Shown here: positions 1 through 9,917 of the stretch, piece after piece
Numbering within the stretch: position 1 is the first letter of the stretch
How the letters are laid out: each line of letters opens with the position of its first letter
DNA from: Tulasnella sp. 424
Lineage: Eukaryota; Basidiomycota; Agaricomycetes; Cantharellales; Tulasnellaceae
Length of the DNA: 33,553 bases
Reading direction: 5' to 3'
Assembly: GCA_019633425.1 (NCBI GenBank)
Contig: WSUB01000293.1
Location: 1-33,553, forward strand
Notes under the pieces: model-generated
What the model saw: only the letters and a program-made list of their open reading frames with translations
Database searches by the model: none
Told to the model about the DNA's origin: nothing
Position numbers and translations under genes: made by a program

Positions 1-914
1 TCCTCCTCAAAGTCCTCATTCCCATCTCCACTCGCAATCCTCGGTAAATGCCGCCCAAGCTTCCTCCTGCCTCCCGCCGCTCCAAGGGAATCGGGATAAG
101 CCCCACCCGACCTTTTCGCCGCCATATAAGAACTGCGATATGCTGGCGTTGCGGATTGGGGCGTTGTCGCAGGTGAAGGTGATCGTGGAGGGAGTGCCGC
201 ATCTTGCTCGACCGACGGAGCTGTGACTATTGGTGTTGTTCGTCGAGTTGGTGAAGGTGATCGTTGTGGAGGGGAAGCCGCAGTCGTGGATTCAGAAGGG
301 AGAGAGGGCGGGGGGAAGAAGAAAGGGAGTGTGTGTCGTTTATGAATGACCGGAGGAGATGACAGTACCGCTTTCGGTGACGGATGCTCCCCTTCCTGAC
401 GGAGTGAAGATGGGCTTTGAGTCGCGCTTGACGTGGACGAAGGGATCGGCTGGTCCCACAGTCGATACCGCGGCACTCGAGGAGAGACAACCGCGGAGGG
501 TGAGCCTTCGCTGTCACTAAGCCCCGAACTCGACGCGCTCGTCACGCCAGCGGCGGCTGCGCTGCCCACTGTTGACCTCGACCAAGTGGGACTCAACGGT
601 GCCGCGCTACTTGTCACACTAGCTTCGCTGTCTCCCGTGTTCATCTGCCTAAGTTTTTCCTCAATCTTCCCAACGCTCGCTCCTATGCGGTGCGAGGGCG
701 TCCATCGGCGCGTTGCTGTTGCTGAAAGTATGCCGGCCGTTCCCATCCCTCCTCCTCCTCCTAGTCCGGCTGTTGCTCCTGAGGCACTTCCACCCCTCGC
801 CAGCGCCATCGTCCTAGACATGGACTGCGTCCTCGCTAGCACACGGTCATGGTACCCGAAAGTGCCGGAATTGGAGGCGCGAGGGGGGGCGGCAGTGGAA
901 TCCGATCGGTCCAT
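1..914 (-). CDS. Ser/Pro-rich protein of unknown function, N-terminal part (runs off left edge)
   Basis: The minus strand is open from an ATG at 914-912 to base 1, about 304 codons without a stop. An in-frame TAG at 968-966 precedes the ATG, so this is the first possible Met. The product starts MDRSDSTAAPPRASNSG. It then has a Gly-rich stretch, a short basic motif RRWTPSHRIGASV with a mini-helix KIEEKLRQM, and a long Ser/Thr/Pro-rich, probably disordered region with many SP sites. Near the edge it enters a more ordered motif, KLGRHLPRIASGDG. The SP-rich composition suggests a phosphorylated regulatory or scaffold protein, which is inference. I do not recognise the family. The 3' end lies outside the window and no intron is needed in the visible part. 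Confidence 0.65.
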   Translation of the reverse strand, partial: MDRSDSTAAPPRASNSGTFGYHDRVLARTQSMSRTMALARGGSASGATAGLGGGGGMGTAGILSATATRRWTPSHRIGASVGKIEEKLRQMNTGDSEASVTSSAAPLSPTWSRSTVGSAAAAGVTSASSSGLSDSEGSPSAVVSPRVPRYRLWDQPIPSSTSSATQSPSSLRQEGEHPSPKAVLSSPPVIHKRHTLPFFFPPPSLPSESTTAASPPQRSPSPTRRTTPIVTAPSVEQDAALPPRSPSPATTPQSATPAYRSSYMAAKRSGGAYPDSLGAAGGRRKLGRHLPRIASGDGNEDFEE

Positions 915-1364
915 ATTGAGATGGACCGACTCAGGGTTGAAAAATGAATGTTCGCCGAAGGGTCGCTAAACGTTCGATAATGATGTAAAGAGTCGTTGCT
1001 AGAGTTATGTGAGAGGGTGGTAGTCACTGTAGATAGTAGGGTTACTTGGGTTCGGTGAGGGAAAGCGCGGCGAGGAGTGATGGTGGGTATGTGTTGAAAA
1101 GGTTGAGCACACGCGGTTAACCCCTAAGTGCCTAAGTGCGAGCGGACCACTACCATTACCCCCCATTACCCCTCCCCGATCCCTGCCACCACCTCCCCCC
1201 CCGATCCCTGTCGGCCGGATAGCGTGCAAAATCCCCCGAAGACGACTTCAGTTGCCCCTACATACCTCTCCGGAGAGCACGAGGAAACTCCTACCTGCAT
1301 GGGGACCGTCAGTCCACATTGCAACCCAAATGCCACTTACGACTCGGACGCCAAACTCTAGCGC
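915..1364. other. Intergenic, no gene recognised
   Basis: Short ORFs on both strands here look like noise. There is a C-rich stretch around 1155-1215. This is probably the promoter side of the minus-strand gene that starts at 914. Confidence 0.4.
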
Positions 1365-1720
1365 TAAATCACCACTGCACCGACCCCACCGGCCCGCAAG
1401 GTACCGGCGGCGACGCGTTCAACTTCAATGACACCGGCTACTGGAGCACCGGAAACGGATGGGCAGCAGCGGGGATGCTTCGCGTGCTTGGGACGATCAA
1501 AAACTCCCCCTATTCGAAGCACTTCGGCAACGAGCAAGGCGATTTGGAAGACTGGATTGGAGATATCCACAACGGGATGAAGGGCAACTTGCCCTCTTCT
1601 GGCATATCTTACAACTATGCCAACGACTCCTCAACCGGCTCCGACGCTGCTTCAACGGCCCTGTTCGCTGCGACGGTGTATCGCGCCGTCACGCTGTATG
1701 AACCGGTCCCCGGACCATTC
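1365..1720 (+). pseudogene. Six-hairpin glycosidase (GH88/GH105-like) fragment
   Basis: One plus-strand frame encodes about 105 residues typical of the C-terminal half of fungal six-hairpin (alpha/alpha-toroid) glycosidases. Visible motifs are TGYWSTGNGWAAAGMLRVL, then NYANDSSTGSDAASTALFAATVYR. Full-length members are roughly 350-450 residues; here both the N-terminal half and the end are missing. Sequence before about 1400 and after about 1720 does not continue the fold. Family members act on unsaturated uronyl or rhamnogalacturonan oligosaccharides, but this copy cannot make a complete barrel. Assignment is from motif memory; GH88 and GH105 cannot be separated by eye. Confidence 0.5.
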
Positions 1721-1774
1721 CGGCGACATCAGTTCTCCGAGACTTTGGCGACGAAAAATAGAGGGGTGACGTAG

Positions 1775-2121
1775 AGTCGTTGACGATGAGACTCATTTTC
1801 CAGATCAAGGAGTTGCGACGGTGCTGCCGTGGAATCAGCTTTCTGCTCTCGCTGTTCAGAATCATAATACTATATGGAACGGTTAGGATATACGTGACGT
1901 TCATGACATAACGGAAACACAAGGGAGTTGGGATCGAGACGAAAGCATGCTAGAATACTTCTATTGACCGGTGGAATACAGATGGTGGAGACGGAAAGTG
2001 GGCTGTTCGGTCAACAGAGCATATCGGAATGAGATTCGGGCGCCACGTGCGTGACTTGAACTTCTCCTCGAATCAATTCAAGTTATCGACCTCTCTGAAG
2101 CTCGAATGTCCCCAATAACTA
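1775..2121. other. Intergenic, nothing recognised
   Basis: There is no convincing ORF or RNA gene between the glycosidase fragment and the end of the kinase-TPR pseudogene. Confidence 0.4.
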
Positions 2122-4605
2122 TCATGTAGCTTCTCCTCGCATGGATAATTGACGGATTTTAGCAACTTGGTTGGAAGCGACAGCGGCATTCTGAGCATCT
2201 CCGACTTGTCCAAAGACCTCTACAGCCTCTATATAAGGGCCAATTGCGTCCCCGTAGTTGCCCTGATCGCAATACAAGTCACCAAGGCCCACCAGAGAAT
2301 GAGCTCTGCCGTATTAGTCCCCGATATTGGTACAGATTTCCAGGGCCTCCGAAAAGAGAGCGACGGCTTGGCTATACTCCTCTTGAGACTCATGCACGCG
2401 GGCAATTCTCTGCAAACTAGTAGCTCTCCCGTAATTGTCCCTAATGTCGGTGCGGATTTGACGAGCCTCGGAGAGGAATGGAAGAGCCTGGCTGTACTCC
2501 CTTCGAGCCAAATGCTCCGCAGCGAGGCCCTGCAGCGCCTTAGCTCTCGCGTGCCTGTTGCCAATATCCGTGGAGGCTTTTAGGACCTCGGAGTAGAACG
2601 TAATGGCCTGGCTGTTCTCCATTCGACACTAATGCACCTCGGCGAGACCCAAAAGAGCGGTAACTCTCCCTAACCTGTCGCCGATGTCGGTGTAGGTTTG
2701 GAGGGCATCGGAGTAGAGTGTCACGGCCTGGCTATACTCGGTTCGAAACCGATATATCTCAGCGAGACCCAAAAGAACGGAGCTCTCCCTTGCATGTTGC
2801 CGACGCCGGTGAAGATTTGGAGGGCTTCGTAGTAGAATGTAACGGCTTGGCTGTACTCGTTTCGAAGCCGAAGCACCTGGGCCGCCTGATGCAGCGCCGC
2901 CGCCTTTCTTTCGCTGTCGCCGACATCTTCGTAGCTACTCGAGGCGTCGTTGAAGAAGCCTAACGCTTTAGTGTAGTTACCCTGCTGTACGTGCATCCAT
3001 CCCAATTGCATTAGAAGCTCAGGTTGATGAGCTTGAGAAACGGTTGCATCCGCGGTTCGTATAGGGTCGGGCCTAATCGTAGGCTATATCAAACTTTGGT
3101 CAATTGCAGTCGTTTGACCCATAATTAGCATCACTTGCCATCCAATTGATTGACTTTCGGCAGTCCTCAGCAGTCGGTCGCTTCCAGGGGAAGTGCGAGG
3201 GAACACAGCGCTTTCATCAATGTCATGCGATCGTCATTCGTGATGGAAGGGAGATTTCCCGTAACGATCCGTATTGCGACGACGTTGCTCAAGTCAACGT
3301 CGTGGAACGGAATTGAATTCGCCATCACCTATTCCGGAGCTCATGTTTGAGACTCGATCGTGATCATAAGGTAGGATCTGAACTTTACCTCGTATACTAC
3401 ACATCCCAATGCCCAGATATCGCTCGCAAGGGTAGCTTTCCTTTTGTACAACAGCTCCGGAGCAGCCCAGCGAAGAGTGAAATCATCACCCTTCAGTGTC
3501 AAGGTCATGGTATTGGTCGCACCGCTGAACGCTGGTTCAAGCGACACGGCTGGTGGACTGTTTTCAGCACTCACTTCTTCGTCTAGATCCTCCGTTTTTT
3601 GATAGCGAGCGGATCCGAAGTCGGTAATTACCGCGCGGTACTCGGAGTTGACCAGTATCTTTATCTGCAGAATCGGAGCGATGTTTGTCAGTGGCTCAAT
3701 TGGCTGCTCTCAGAACCTACAGATTTGAGGTCGCCGTGGCGGATTGGGGGTTGTCGACTATGGAGATATTCGACTCCGCGAGCCACGTCATTAATCTGGA
3801 ATGCAGAGTGTCAGACGTGGGTCGAAGAAACGTAGTTCGATCTTACCAGCCAAACTCGTTCGATCTTACCAGCCAAACTCGTTCGGGAATCTCCCATTCT
3901 GCTGACGCGATAAAGTTCTTCAAGTTTCCATTCTCCGCCCAGGGAAAGACCAGCCAGACTACATCCTTGGACAAGTCCTCGACGAATCCTTCCAGCTTAA
4001 TGACATTTTCGTGGCAAAGTCCGACCAAAAATTCTGCTTCCCTCAGTGCCAACTGAACCGAAAGACCTTAGCGCTGAAACCACTACGGCCGGATTGGTCG
4101 GAGTCTTCTTACCCCTAATATCCGCGCTGGGCCATCTGCTAGGCTATCTAGCACGTGCATTTTCTTCACTGCTACATCCTGTAAGATTGAATTGATGAGC
4201 CGTTCATCGTCACTTTCAATGGCCAGGAAGGCAGAGGGGCACCGACCTTCCGCTGCCGAGACGCTTCTCCAGGTAAGTCGAGGCCGGCCTTTTTGGTCGA
4301 ATTGGATTGGCTCGTTCCGTCTCGACCACTGGATGGAGAGACCAAAAAGGCTCGTGAGACTGTTGCATAACCACCGTGCAACTCAGGGGCGCCGTTGAGA
4401 AATTCAATAGAGGAGAGATCAAGTCTCCGATTCGCAAGCTTGTTGAGTTTATCCCTCTATGAGGAAAAGTGCTTTTGGTTAGTAATTGAAATTCTCCTTG
4501 CCGCTCGGGAAGGGCGTACCAGCTTAGCACTCGGCGAGAATGCACCGGAGAAGGTATCGTGGTCCGAATCGGACGGTGAGCCGGGCAACGCGGAAGGCCG
4601 GGCAT
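2122..4605 (-). pseudogene. Protein kinase-TPR protein, decayed copy 1
   Basis: Read right to left, the minus strand gives an N-terminal segment (4605-4216) and a VAVKK strand with the ATP-binding Lys (near 4165). An N-lobe follows (HENVIKLEGFVEDLSKDVVWL, 4052-3870), then HGDLKS (near 3740), ITDFGSAR (near 3620) and WAAPELL (near 3460). The end of the C-lobe (KRPTAEDCRKSINWM, near 3150) and about six TPR units (3011-2122) complete it. HGD replaces HRD, as in many fungal TKL-like kinases. Introns are recognisable (for example after HGDLKS). Damage: part of the C-lobe before KRPTAEDC is deleted with loss of frame; a 1-nt deletion lies near 2780 in the TPRs; in-frame stops sit at 2629-2631 (TAG) and 2314-2316 (TAA). 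The same architecture and order recur at 30.5-32.6 kb. Confidence 0.7.
3840..3885 (-). repeat. 23-bp tandem duplication across an exon-intron junction
   Basis: Two identical adjacent 23-bp copies (3840-3862 and 3863-3885). On the coding strand each copy contains the exon end GTTTGGCTG followed by the 5' splice site GTAAGAT. The kinase gene therefore has two identical donor sites 23 nt apart, at 3869 and 3846. The paralogue at 32.05 kb has only one. Using the downstream donor would add 23 nt and shift the frame. Confidence 0.85.
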
Positions 4606-4639
4606 CTCGATTGTCGTCTTTTTCCATATAAGAGTCGCC

Positions 4640-5026
4640 GGTTTTGGATCGACTTAGTGGAGAGGGGAAGGGAGGGGGAAGCTGGTGGAGTGTTTACGGG
4701 GGAGTGAGTAGTGGATCGTGCAAGGGAGACGGATGAGTCTTCTCGGAGGTGCTAGTTCGAGACCTGCGGTGTGGTGTGGAAGGTTGAAATTGGAATATTA
4801 TACGTTCTTGAATGCTCGTGTGGTTCGAAGAAGTGTCCGCAGGAGTGAGCGCAGCTAGGCGTCGGGCACAGGGTGGGGCTGCTTACGAGGGCACTTGCGC
4901 TGCCACTAGGAACAGCTTGCATCGCAAAGCTAACCGTGGCCACACCGCATTTGGTCCTGTAGCTAGGCGTTTGAAGCCTCTGCAGAATGTGTCCGTACAA
5001 TGAAGTTGAGTTATCGTCGCAAGTAG
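4640..5026. other. Intergenic, nothing recognised
   Basis: No supported gene. The stretch is GA-rich at 4655-4720. It lies upstream of the kinase-TPR pseudogene. Confidence 0.35.
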
Positions 5027-5189
5027 TTGGCGATGCGTATCTCGCACAGTCACGCGCCACAAGATAAGGGAAGGCGCAAGATGGCGACCAACTGCGTGAA
5101 GGACGAATATATTACCAAGAACTCTCGACCGTCTGGTAACAAAAAACGATCCGTCCATCGAATTTTCGTGCTAGTCGTGCTAGTCGTGC

Positions 5190-5752
5190 GTTGCAGGTTT
5201 TCAAGAAGAGCATCACATCCCAAGTATCCTCTTCCAAGCTTCACCTCAAGTCACGTGCACACGACCTCCCCTTTTACCTCGAGCCCTCGACATCACACAC
5301 CCGCACAGCTCGTCCCCCACACACCAAGCCAGGGGCTCGAAACTCTGAGCACCAAATAGGCTACTCTTGCAAAGCTAAAGGCTGGTGGAGTTCGATCAGC
5401 CTTTGCCAAGGTCTTTTCTCGACCGTCGATGCCTGGGCGACCGGACACGGCTAAGCGGACGGGTTCGCCGACCCCGTTTGCCAAGCTGGTTAGCGAACCG
5501 TTGCTTCCTCTACCTCCGTCACAAACATCGAATTCTTTCAAGCTTCCCAAATGTCCAAGCACCGCAGAACTGATGGCCGACCATGGAACAAGATACCGAT
5601 TTAGGAACCACGCACCCAAGTCTTGTTTCATACATAATCCATATTTCCGCTCACACTGGTGCACAAACCATAATCTCGAACTTGGTTACCGTATCGATTT
5701 CATGATACTGATTCGGTGCAGCTCCAACCGTTTCTCGTCGGAGAATGGATAG
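5190..5752 (+). pseudogene. Ser/Pro-rich ORF interrupted by an in-frame TAG
   Basis: A plus-strand frame with coding-like composition runs through HTPSQGLETLSTK, meets TAG at 5357-5359, and continues in the same frame as ATLAKLKAGGVRSAFAKVF, then TAKRTGSPTPFAKLV. The basic-plus-Ser/Pro pattern looks like a disordered regulatory region. Removing the single stop leaves one frame open from 5027 to 5752. No family is recognised. The 3' end overlaps the truncated end of the VPS26 remnant on the other strand, so one of the two is decayed or displaced here. Confidence 0.3.
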
Positions 5753-6397
5753 TTTCATGTGCTTCTTGATCCGGACGAGGAAGAAGTTGATTTTGCCGAC
5801 GGTCGCGTCTTTGAGGTGGTATCTAGGTGGATGAATCGCCTTAGACCTTCTCGACAAGGGAACGGAAAATAGGCAACGTACTTATACGCGAACTCGATGT
5901 GCAAGCAATACCGACCTCCATTTCCATGGAGTTATTGCTGTCCAGTGGCATGCGGTACGAATGGGCCCAGAGATCCCTCTCTTTCACCACGTCGGCTAAG
6001 TGACAAGCGATCGTCACCTAGATAAAGTACTTGTGGCATAGAAGGCTGTTAGTTTCTAGTTCAATCTTTGCCGCTTCAATGTGATGTGAACTCGAGCAAA
6101 AGGGGGTGACCTTAGCTTGACATTAATATCCTGATAGCTCTCGTACTGCTGCTCAACGCTCTTGAAATAAAAGTCGAATGTTTGAGCTTGTCGCAGTTCT
6201 CTTGGTGCAGCAAGTTCTCGAGATAACGAGAGGAATCCCCCGGTCGTAGAACAACTTGAAGAAGAGGTTTCCAATTACGTCTCGGTTCAGTCTGAATTCT
6301 TGAGCCACGGAGGTATGAAACCCACCTATTGTTCCCTAAACTCGGCTGTAATCCCATCGTGGATAGGTTTCCTTCTGTCCCGTAAGCGAACGACAAC
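5651..6397 (-). pseudogene. VPS26: VPS26 retromer subunit, downstream exons (decayed)
   Basis: VPS26 is an arrestin-fold subunit of the retromer, which recycles cargo from endosomes. Here the minus strand reads VVVRLRDRRKPIHDGI (from 6397), LSRELAAPRELRQAQTFDF with YESYQDINVKLR (6230-6115), VVKERDLWAHSYRMPLDSNN (near 5960) and YHLKDATVGKINFFLVRIK with TKFEIM (5830-5660). The order and motifs match VPS26. Damage: loss of frame near 6235 just before LSREL; a deletion at about 5901-5912 (apparently 7 nt) removing the residues before LHIE; a TGA at 5651-5653; and loss of the C-terminal third. The splice acceptor TTGCAG ends at 6398, and the matching upstream exon is at 20,223-20,345, on the other side of the transposon. 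Confidence 0.8.
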
Positions 6398-6404
6398 CTG
6401 CAAG

Positions 6405-6407
6405 AGA
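6405..6407. repeat. Target-site duplication AGA, left copy
   Basis: AGA directly precedes the CACTG terminus and matches AGA at 20,130-20,132. Three-bp duplications are typical of the CACTA/CMC group. Confidence 0.75.
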
Positions 6408-6444
6408 CACTGTGTGCCCAGGACCCGGGGGTAGGTCCCAGTTA
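6408..6444 (+). repeat. Terminal inverted repeat, left
   Basis: Begins CACTGTGTGCCC and continues ACCCGGGGGTAGGTCCC. It pairs imperfectly with the reverse complement of 20,093-20,129: about 24 matches in the first 31 positions, with the mismatches clustered at positions 13-15 and 24-27. Confidence 0.75.
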
Positions 6445-6597
6445 CGACCCGGTTGCTCGATTTCACAGGGTTCGACCCCGGATTTGACTTTGTCTCGCCG
6501 ACCAGGTCCAAAAGTCCTGGGTCAGCACCCCGCGCTGAGAGCAGGGTGTTGACCAAACCGGGAAAACGGGAATATAATCATACAAATAAAGAAAGAT

Positions 6598-6618
6598 ATA
6601 ATACATATGCCTACACTA
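6598..6618 (+). repeat. 21-bp direct repeat, left copy
   Basis: Identical over 21 bp to 10,342-10,362 and in the same orientation (it begins ATAATACATATGCC). In the right copy the last three bases form the transposase stop codon. The two copies bracket the host-like block 6,619-10,341. Confidence 0.85.
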
Positions 6619-6697
6619 GATGAGGGTCAAGCTAATGGTGAAACTCAGGACGGCGAATCCCTTGGCGCGGATGGTAAACTTCCTCCTTCCGATCTTC

Positions 6698-8693
6698 TCA
6701 ACAAACATGGCGGTGCGGACCAGCCTTGTCTTCGTATGCGACGAGTTGAGAGGCGGCGGCTGGATAGGTCTCGAAGAACGACTTGACGACGTCCGCAGGA
6801 GAGTCGAGGCTGGTGTAGGATTGAAGAACGGAGGCTTTGGACTTGGTGCCGTCAACGCCAGCGAATCGTTCCTCGACCCGACGGAGCCAATCTCCAGTGA
6901 GGTTTCGGAGGGAGATGTCGACCCATCGGTTTTCGTGCGAGACGTACATGAGGCGGATCATGCGGAGAGCGACCTCCTCATAAGTCATGTCGTCAATGTC
7001 AGCTACGACGACGTCACCCTTCTTCCACCCGAACCACGGCTTGGAGAAGTCCTTGTTGAGCTTCTCGATGACCGAGTCGCGGTTCTGGGTCAACCACGCA
7101 GCGCGCTTCTCCTTGGGCATGTTGAAGACGGTGTTGTCGAATTCCTTCCAAAGCTTGACGCCGCGAGTGGCGACCTTGTGGATGGGTTCGCCAAGTTCCG
7201 AGCGGACTGTAAGGATGCCTCCAGTCTCCTTCGCATAGGTACCTTCCCATTTGCTGTCATCGACACCAGGAGCGGCGCAGATAAGCTTCTTGACGCTGAG
7301 AGAGGTATGAGCCTCCTTCGCGACCATGGCGCGGGATGCGTAGAGAACTCCGTCGAAGGGCATCGGCTGAACGCCATAAGCTTGGGACCAGTCACCGGTG
7401 ATGTAAGGCCAAACGCCCTCTGAGCCACCGAAACCGGAGCCAGCGAGAGAGGGATGTTGGATTGTTGACGAATGGAGCCGTATGTGGCGACAATAGGTTG
7501 ATGGAAGTCTTCGTAGGAGTGGTGAGCACCGGCACGGCCGCCGGTCCACTGGCAGATGATGGGGAAATCGGGGTTTGCTGCTGCGATGGTAACGACTTGG
7601 CGAATGCCGTCGATGGAGCCGGGCTTGAAAGCGACGTGCTTGATACCAGCGGCGCGAAGAGCGTCGATGATTTCAGCTGCCTTTTCGGTACTCGGGATGC
7701 CAGCGGCGACGCAGAAGCCTTCGATTGGGAGACCCTCGCGCTTGAGCTCTTGCCAGAGTGGGAATTGGAAGCCGAATTGACGTTGGTTGATGTATAGAGC
7801 GTTGAGGGTGATACCGACACCGGCGGGGATCTAGGCTTAGATTTCCGCGACCTTTGCACGAAGAGCCTTGGCGTTGTAGTGTCCGCCACCAGCGAATTCG
7901 ACGTGATAGCCAGCGGAAAGAACGGCCGAGACGAAACCGGCTTTGACAGTAGTAGGAGTCATACCAGCGACCATGATCGGAGGCTTGCCGAGCAGGCGAG
8001 AGAAAGGCGAGTCGATATGAACTTTGCCGTCGCTAAAGAGTGGGTTCGGTTATTTGATGAACAGGGTATATTAATCAACGGATTCGCACCTACTCTTGAC
8101 CAAGGCAGGTTGGAATGACTTCTCCTACCACTTTTCGCGCTTGACGTTGGCAGCGTCGTAAACTTCAGCACCGTTCCTCCCTTTTTCGCCAATGATGAGG
8201 ACGCGGACGCCACGACCTTCGAGATTTCGAGCCGTGAGACCACCAATTCCGCTCAAACCGCCTGGACCAAAGTCGATGGCATGGGTAGCGGTATCTGGGA
8301 AACCGGTTGCCTTTGCCCAGTGAATGGGGAGGGTGAAGATATGGTCGCAGAGGGATTTGGCGATAGGCTCGGATTGTTGCCGAATGTCCTCGCCTGAAAG
8401 GGAAATGATGAGAAACGCGTCAAATTCAAACACCGCAAACACGAAAAATACTCACCGTTTTCGGTATTGAAGACTGCAATTTCGAGTTCCTTGGATGTCC
8501 AAAGCTCGTTGCCCTTGAGGTCATCCTCGCATAGCTTCTTAGCCGCACTCTCGAGATAGTGACTATGGTACGGAACGTTGACGGCCAAAAACCGCATCGA
8601 GAAAACGGCCTTGCGCTGCGAGAATGGAATCTTGCTCTGGTCTGAACCAGCGGGAGCCTTGATCTTGCGGAGAGCAGTGCTGAGGAGGACACC
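6698..8693 (-). pseudogene. FAS1: Fatty acid synthase subunit beta (FAS1) fragment: acyltransferase end plus enoyl-reductase start
   Basis: Minus strand, right to left: TALRKIKAPAGSDQSKIPFS, FLAVNVPYHSHYL and IDFGPGGLSGIGGLTARNL are the C-terminal part of the N-terminal acyltransferase domain. PPIMVAGMTPTTVKAGF, VEFAGGGHYNAKALRAK, QWTGGRAGAHHSYEDFHQP and AGSGFGGSEGVWPYITGDWS are the start of the FMN-dependent enoyl reductase. Introns at 8394-8455 (62 nt) and 8033-8093 (61 nt) have good GT-AG ends and keep frame. Damage: TAG 8125-8127, TAA 7837-7839, TAG 7831-7833, and a 1-nt deletion near 7445-7451 (between NIPL and AGSGFGG). Only about 620 of the roughly 2,000 residues of FAS1 are present. 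It cannot be functional. Confidence 0.85.
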
Positions 8694-9917
8694 ATGGAGG
8701 AGAGACTCTTATGCCCGCCTTTCGACTTGGACGACTCGCTCCCCGACAAGAGGCCCAGGAACCGCTTCTTCTGACTGTCGCCGCTCGATCTAGAATATAG
8801 CTTCTTCTTCAAACTCCCTTTACCCCTCCTCAAAGACGATATCGCCGCGGATTCTTCCGTTCCAGCATGCTGATCCACAGGCGAGTCGAGCGTATCGATC
8901 GTGCTGTCTTGAATGTGCCCGCGGCGGGAGAACGACTCCATCGGCGACTCCGTCATCGTCCCTTCCGTCGCCATCCCGGTGTTGTTCAACGCCGCAGGGC
9001 TGCTCGACGTTGAACGGTTCCGCGTCCTCGCGTTGGTAGCGGCGGCATCCATCGCAGCTACAGCCGCATCGATGCTCGTCTTCCGACTCGGTTTGACGTT
9101 GACCAAAACCCATCCTTTACCGTCCGACGCAAGGTCCTGAAATGACTTCCTCGACAAAGTCCGGACGGGAGTAGACTTCTTCGCACCGACGGTTCCTTAT
9201 GGGAGAGTTGCCGTTGAGAGTGGCACCACGAGGGTAGAACGAGAAACCGGCTCCATGAGATGTGCTCGGGTACTAGCGAGATCGAAGCCTTGGCGACCAA
9301 CCAGCCGCCAGCGACGTGGAACAAAGCGCTTGTAGACACGGATTTCGAGAGGGAGCCGGTGCCAGTGGAGTTGTTGTTATCACTGTTGGAAGTGCTGGTA
9401 GTCTTGGGGAAGTCGTGGTCTTGGCTACAGTCTTGAAGTCGCTAGAGGTCCTAGTGGTCTTCATAGCTTTGACATTTGCTGGAGTTGTAGTAGCGGCCTC
9501 CGTAGTAGTCGTGTTCTTGCAGACAGCATGTCGAGTGTGGGTGGCCCGTGCATCAGGATCGACAGGGGTTGTAGAGAGAATCAAGAGTGTGAGTGGCGAG
9601 GTGAACCGTCTGTCATGAGGAGATGTGGTAGGCAAAAGTGAGATTTTGACGTGAACTGCAAGGCATTCGAGAGGCGCGATACTCACAATGACCAGCAATC
9701 CGAGCTTTCGGAAAGGACAGGAAAGAAGAGAAAGACAGGGAAGGGGGAGGGATCGGCACCATGAACGGAAAAATGGGGGAAGGGGAGTTCGGCCAAAGGC
9801 CAGATCTCCGCGCAAGTTGCAAGAGTCGAGTAAATAAAAGGCAAAATCCGGACGGCCTAAACCAACGATTGCAATACTAACACGGGGTAGCTTTCCAGCC
9901 GTGCAGCATGAAATCAA
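8694..9917 (-). pseudogene. Ser/Thr-rich protein region, unresolved reading frame
   Basis: Minus-strand frames here are low in stops but switch. One part is Thr-rich (KNTTTTEAATTTPANVK), like a glycosylated extracellular stalk. Another reads STSALFHVAGGWLVAKASIS. A third (9157 leftward) starts MSRKSFQDLASDGKGWVLV and continues as a Ser-rich basic tail (LKKKLYSRSSGDSQKKRFLG). The pattern could be one single-pass surface protein broken by indels or unidentified introns, or two fragments. The last frame runs straight into the FAS1 fragment at about 8,695, so the junction is artificial. No family is recognised. Confidence 0.3.

Noticed and set aside
6465..6480. tRNA/SINE-like GGTTCGACCCC near the left transposon end
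   Set aside because: No A-box at a suitable distance and no tRNA fold; it belongs to the GC-rich subterminal region.
6420..6600. Possible solo LTR or retrotransposon remnant
   Set aside because: No TG...CA-bounded repeat pair was found. The CACTG terminus and AGA duplication explain the sequence better.
6620..7423. 267-codon plus-strand ORF over the FAS1 fragment
   Set aside because: Its antisense strand carries unmistakable FAS1 motifs; the plus ORF is a shadow.
8426..9157. 243-codon minus ORF as one real protein
   Set aside because: Its C-terminal third is the wrong frame of the FAS1 fragment, so it crosses an artificial junction.
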